Part shown: in pieces, positions 62,213 to 64,000 of the stretch
Numbering within the stretch: the first letter of the stretch is position 1
How the letters are laid out: each line of letters begins with the position of its first letter
Origin: Bradyrhizobium nitroreducens
Lineage (GTDB): Bacteria; Pseudomonadota; Alphaproteobacteria; Rhizobiales; Xanthobacteraceae
Reading direction: 5' to 3'
DNA length: 64,000 bases
Assembly: GCF_002776695.1 (NCBI RefSeq)
Contig: NZ_LFJC01000003.1
Span: forward strand, 5,241,535 to 5,305,534
Made by a program: the position numbers and the translations under genes
The notes under the pieces: generated by a model
Seen by the model: the letters and a program-made list of their open reading frames with translations, nothing else
Databases searched by the model: none
Told to the model about the DNA's origin: nothing

Positions 62213-64000
62213 TCAATTCAGGGCGACCAGCAACGCCTTGGCGGCGATCAGATCGCGCGTCTCGAAGCCCTCCTCGTACCGTGCGACGAGCGGGGTGAGC
62301 AGGGCGCGCGCGTCGCCGGCCTTGCCCGCCCGCTGCCAGATCCGGCTGAGGCTGATCGCCCCGCGGAGCTCCCAGCCGACCGCGTATTGGCGCCGGGATA
62401 GATCGAGCGATTTGCGCAAGGTGCTCTCGGCTTCCGCGGCGTTGCCCAACCCGGCGAGGATGTCGGCCTTGATCCGGAGCATTTCCGGCATGTCAAAGGA
62501 TTCGCCGTGATCGGGGATCTGGGCAATGGCCTCATTGATCGTCTGCAGGGCCTCGTCGGGCTGGTTCTGGGAGGCGAGACCCTCCGCAAGCGCCGTCGCA
62601 AACACCGTTGTCATGATCCGATGCCGTGTTGCCAAGAGCGTGGCCTGGCTGCGGCGGAGGTGCTCGATGCCCCCGTCAACGTCGCCGCGTCGCAGCAGCA
62701 GCTCGCCCTTCTGGCCGATGCCGACCGCGTGATAGGGGCCGAGGAAGTGCCGCGCGGAATGATCGATCAGCCGCTCGATCAGAATTTCGGCGTTGGCCCA
62801 GTCGCCGACCCAGAGGAACACGTAGATCGTCCAGATCAGGGAGATGCCGAGCGTGAGCGGCTGTTCGAGCAGTTCGGCCTCGCGCACCGTGTATCGCGCC
62901 GCCTCGATCGCACGCCCGGGCCGGCCCGTCAGCCACAGTCCGCGCGCCAGCGCCACCAGGGCGACGATGCGGTCGTCGTAGCCAAGATGCCCGATATTCA
63001 GCCGCTGCGAGCCGGGATTATGCACCATCGCGCTCGCGCAGAACTGCACGGCCTTGTCCTGGTTGCCGATCAAATGATGCGCGACACCGAGCATCCATTC
63101 CACGTTCAGCGTGCTGGCGGGGTCGTTCAGCTTTCGCGCGACGCTCTCACCCTGCTCGCCGGTGCCGAGCGCACCGTGAAAATCTCCGACCCTGGTCAGG
63201 TAGATATGCAATCCGCGCAGCAGCCAGAGCTGCCAGTGCAGGTCCTCGAGCTCCCGGGCAAGCTGGAGACTGCGCGTGAATGCCGTGCGAACCGCTTCGG
63301 TATTGCCCTGCGTGAACATCACGGAGACGCCGAGCGCGGCCTGCAGCGTCATCTCCTGACGGCTGTCGATCGTGTCGGTTTCGAGCGAAGCAAGGGCCTG
63401 CTGGGTCCAGCGATAGCACTCCGTCAGCAAGGTCAGCTCGAGGAAGAACTGGGCGGCCGAAGCCGCAAGATCGACCCCGATCGCCCGATCGCCGCCGTCC
63501 GAAAAGCTCCAGCTCAGCGCGGCCCGGACATTGGGCAGATGGTCCGCGTAGGGGAGGAAACCGCCCGCGCTCTGCATGCCCGTGGATTTGAGCGCGATGT
63601 CGCGCAGGAAATCGCGGAAATATTCGGCATGGGCGCGCGCGACGCGGTCCGTTTCCCCGTTCTCGGCGAGCTTGTCGGCGACGAAGGCGCGGGTGGTGTC
63701 GAGCAGGCGATAGCGCAGCCGACGCTCCGCGGGTGAGGTCGCAATCAGCGATTTGGAGAGCAGGTTCGAGATCGCTTCCACCGCCTCGGGCTCGCTGATG
63801 TCCTGGCAGGACGCGACGGCCAGCGCGGCCTCCAGCGTGAACGGCCCGACGAACACCGACAATCCGCGCAGCGTCGCACTTTCGGCCGAGGGCAGCAGAT
63901 CGTAGCTCCAGGCCAGCGCCGCGCTCAGGGTCTGGTGCCGCGGAATCGCGGTGCGCCGTCCCCGCCACAGCAGCGAGAACCGGCCGTCCAGCAGCGAGGC
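62213..64000 (-). CDS. Second STAND regulator, paralogue of the 56538 gene (5' end outside window)
   Basis: The frame is open to the right edge, so the N-terminal winged helix and Walker motifs are not visible. The visible 595 residues begin ASLLDGRFSLLWRGRRTAIPRHQTLSAALAWSYDLL, which aligns with ALLDGHPQLEWRGRRTAPLRQQTLAATLDWSFGLI of the first regulator. They continue with the same order: LSVFVGPFTLEAALA, YRLLDTTRAFVADKLAENGE, LPNVRAALSWSFSDGG and helical repeats ending RYEEGFETRDLIAAKALL. It is therefore a homologue with the same domain plan. It is on the same strand as the three enzyme/unknown genes to its left and likely controls them. Confidence 0.88.
   Translation of the reverse strand, partial: ASLLDGRFSLLWRGRRTAIPRHQTLSAALAWSYDLLPSAESATLRGLSVFVGPFTLEAALAVASCQDISEPEAVEAISNLLSKSLIATSPAERRLRYRLLDTTRAFVADKLAENGETDRVARAHAEYFRDFLRDIALKSTGMQSAGGFLPYADHLPNVRAALSWSFSDGGDRAIGVDLAASAAQFFLELTLLTECYRWTQQALASLETDTIDSRQEMTLQAALGVSVMFTQGNTEAVRTAFTRSLQLARELEDLHWQLWLLRGLHIYLTRVGDFHGALGTGEQGESVARKLNDPASTLNVEWMLGVAHHLIGNQDKAVQFCASAMVHNPGSQRLNIGHLGYDDRIVALVALARGLWLTGRPGRAIEAARYTVREAELLEQPLTLGISLIWTIYVFLWVGDWANAEILIERLIDHSARHFLGPYHAVGIGQKGELLLRRGDVDGGIEHLRRSQATLLATRHRIMTTVFATALAEGLASQNQPDEALQTINEAIAQIPDHGESFDMPEMLRIKADILAGLGNAAEAESTLRKSLDLSRRQYAVGWELRGAISLSRIWQRAGKAGDARALLTPLVARYEEGFETRDLIAAKALLVALN

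Noticed and set aside
1..64000. tRNA, rRNA, insertion sequences, integrase genes or phage genes
   Set aside because: I looked for cloverleaf-like and transposase or integrase signatures and saw none that I could support.

Overview
The window looks like chromosomal DNA of a GC-rich alphaproteobacterium, most likely Bradyrhizobium or a close relative such as Rhodopseudomonas. Reasons: strong G/C at third codon positions, FixK2/FNR-type 14-bp boxes, an EcfG-type (GGAAC-N16-cGTT) stress promoter, and the gene families present. This placement is inference; no rRNA or other marker gene is present.

Region 1 (1-38,861) is a type I secretion locus. It holds the 3' part of an ABC exporter, an HlyD-type adaptor, an HlyC-like toxin acyltransferase, a small lipoprotein, and one reading frame of 34,221 bp encoding an 11,406-residue RTX protein. 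That protein starts with a class-3-lipase-like module. It then carries a FrpC-like self-processing module with an Asp-Pro junction, several blocks of RTX nonapeptide repeats, a lectin-like and a galactose-binding-like insertion, long runs of cadherin-like and CADG-like Ig domains, and a second FrpC-like module near the C-terminus. Exporter, adaptor, acyltransferase and cargo fit one export pathway. The lipoprotein, translationally coupled to the lipase end, could be an immunity protein or accessory factor. No TolC-type outer-membrane gene is visible.

Region 2 (38,862-51,733) is a low-oxygen gene group. It holds an alternative FtsH protease, a small DUF6894-type protein, an MgtA-like P-type ATPase, a periplasmic CxxCH protein, a 12-TM heme-copper-oxidase/NnrS-like membrane protein with DUF2249 and MIP18/DUF59 proteins, then ubiD-ubiX diverging from ubiT-ubiU-ubiV (the O2-independent ubiquinone pathway). 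Four 14-bp sites fully matching the FixK2 consensus and one near match lie upstream of these genes, so most of the region probably forms one oxygen-regulated block.

Region 3 (51,734-56,185) has a YciF-like ferritin-fold protein and a small gene sharing a symmetrical divergent EcfG-type promoter, another small hypothetical gene, a BisC/DMSO-reductase-family molybdoenzyme, and a convergent AraC-type regulator with a clear intrinsic terminator.

Region 4 (56,186-64,000) contains two paralogous large regulators (OmpR-type winged helix + STAND ATPase + TPR-like repeats; the second runs off the window). They flank an uncharacterised protein, a DJ-1/PfpI protein and a secreted alpha/beta hydrolase. 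Three intergenic regions here share a 10-bp-periodic GTTAG direct repeat that could be the regulators' operator.
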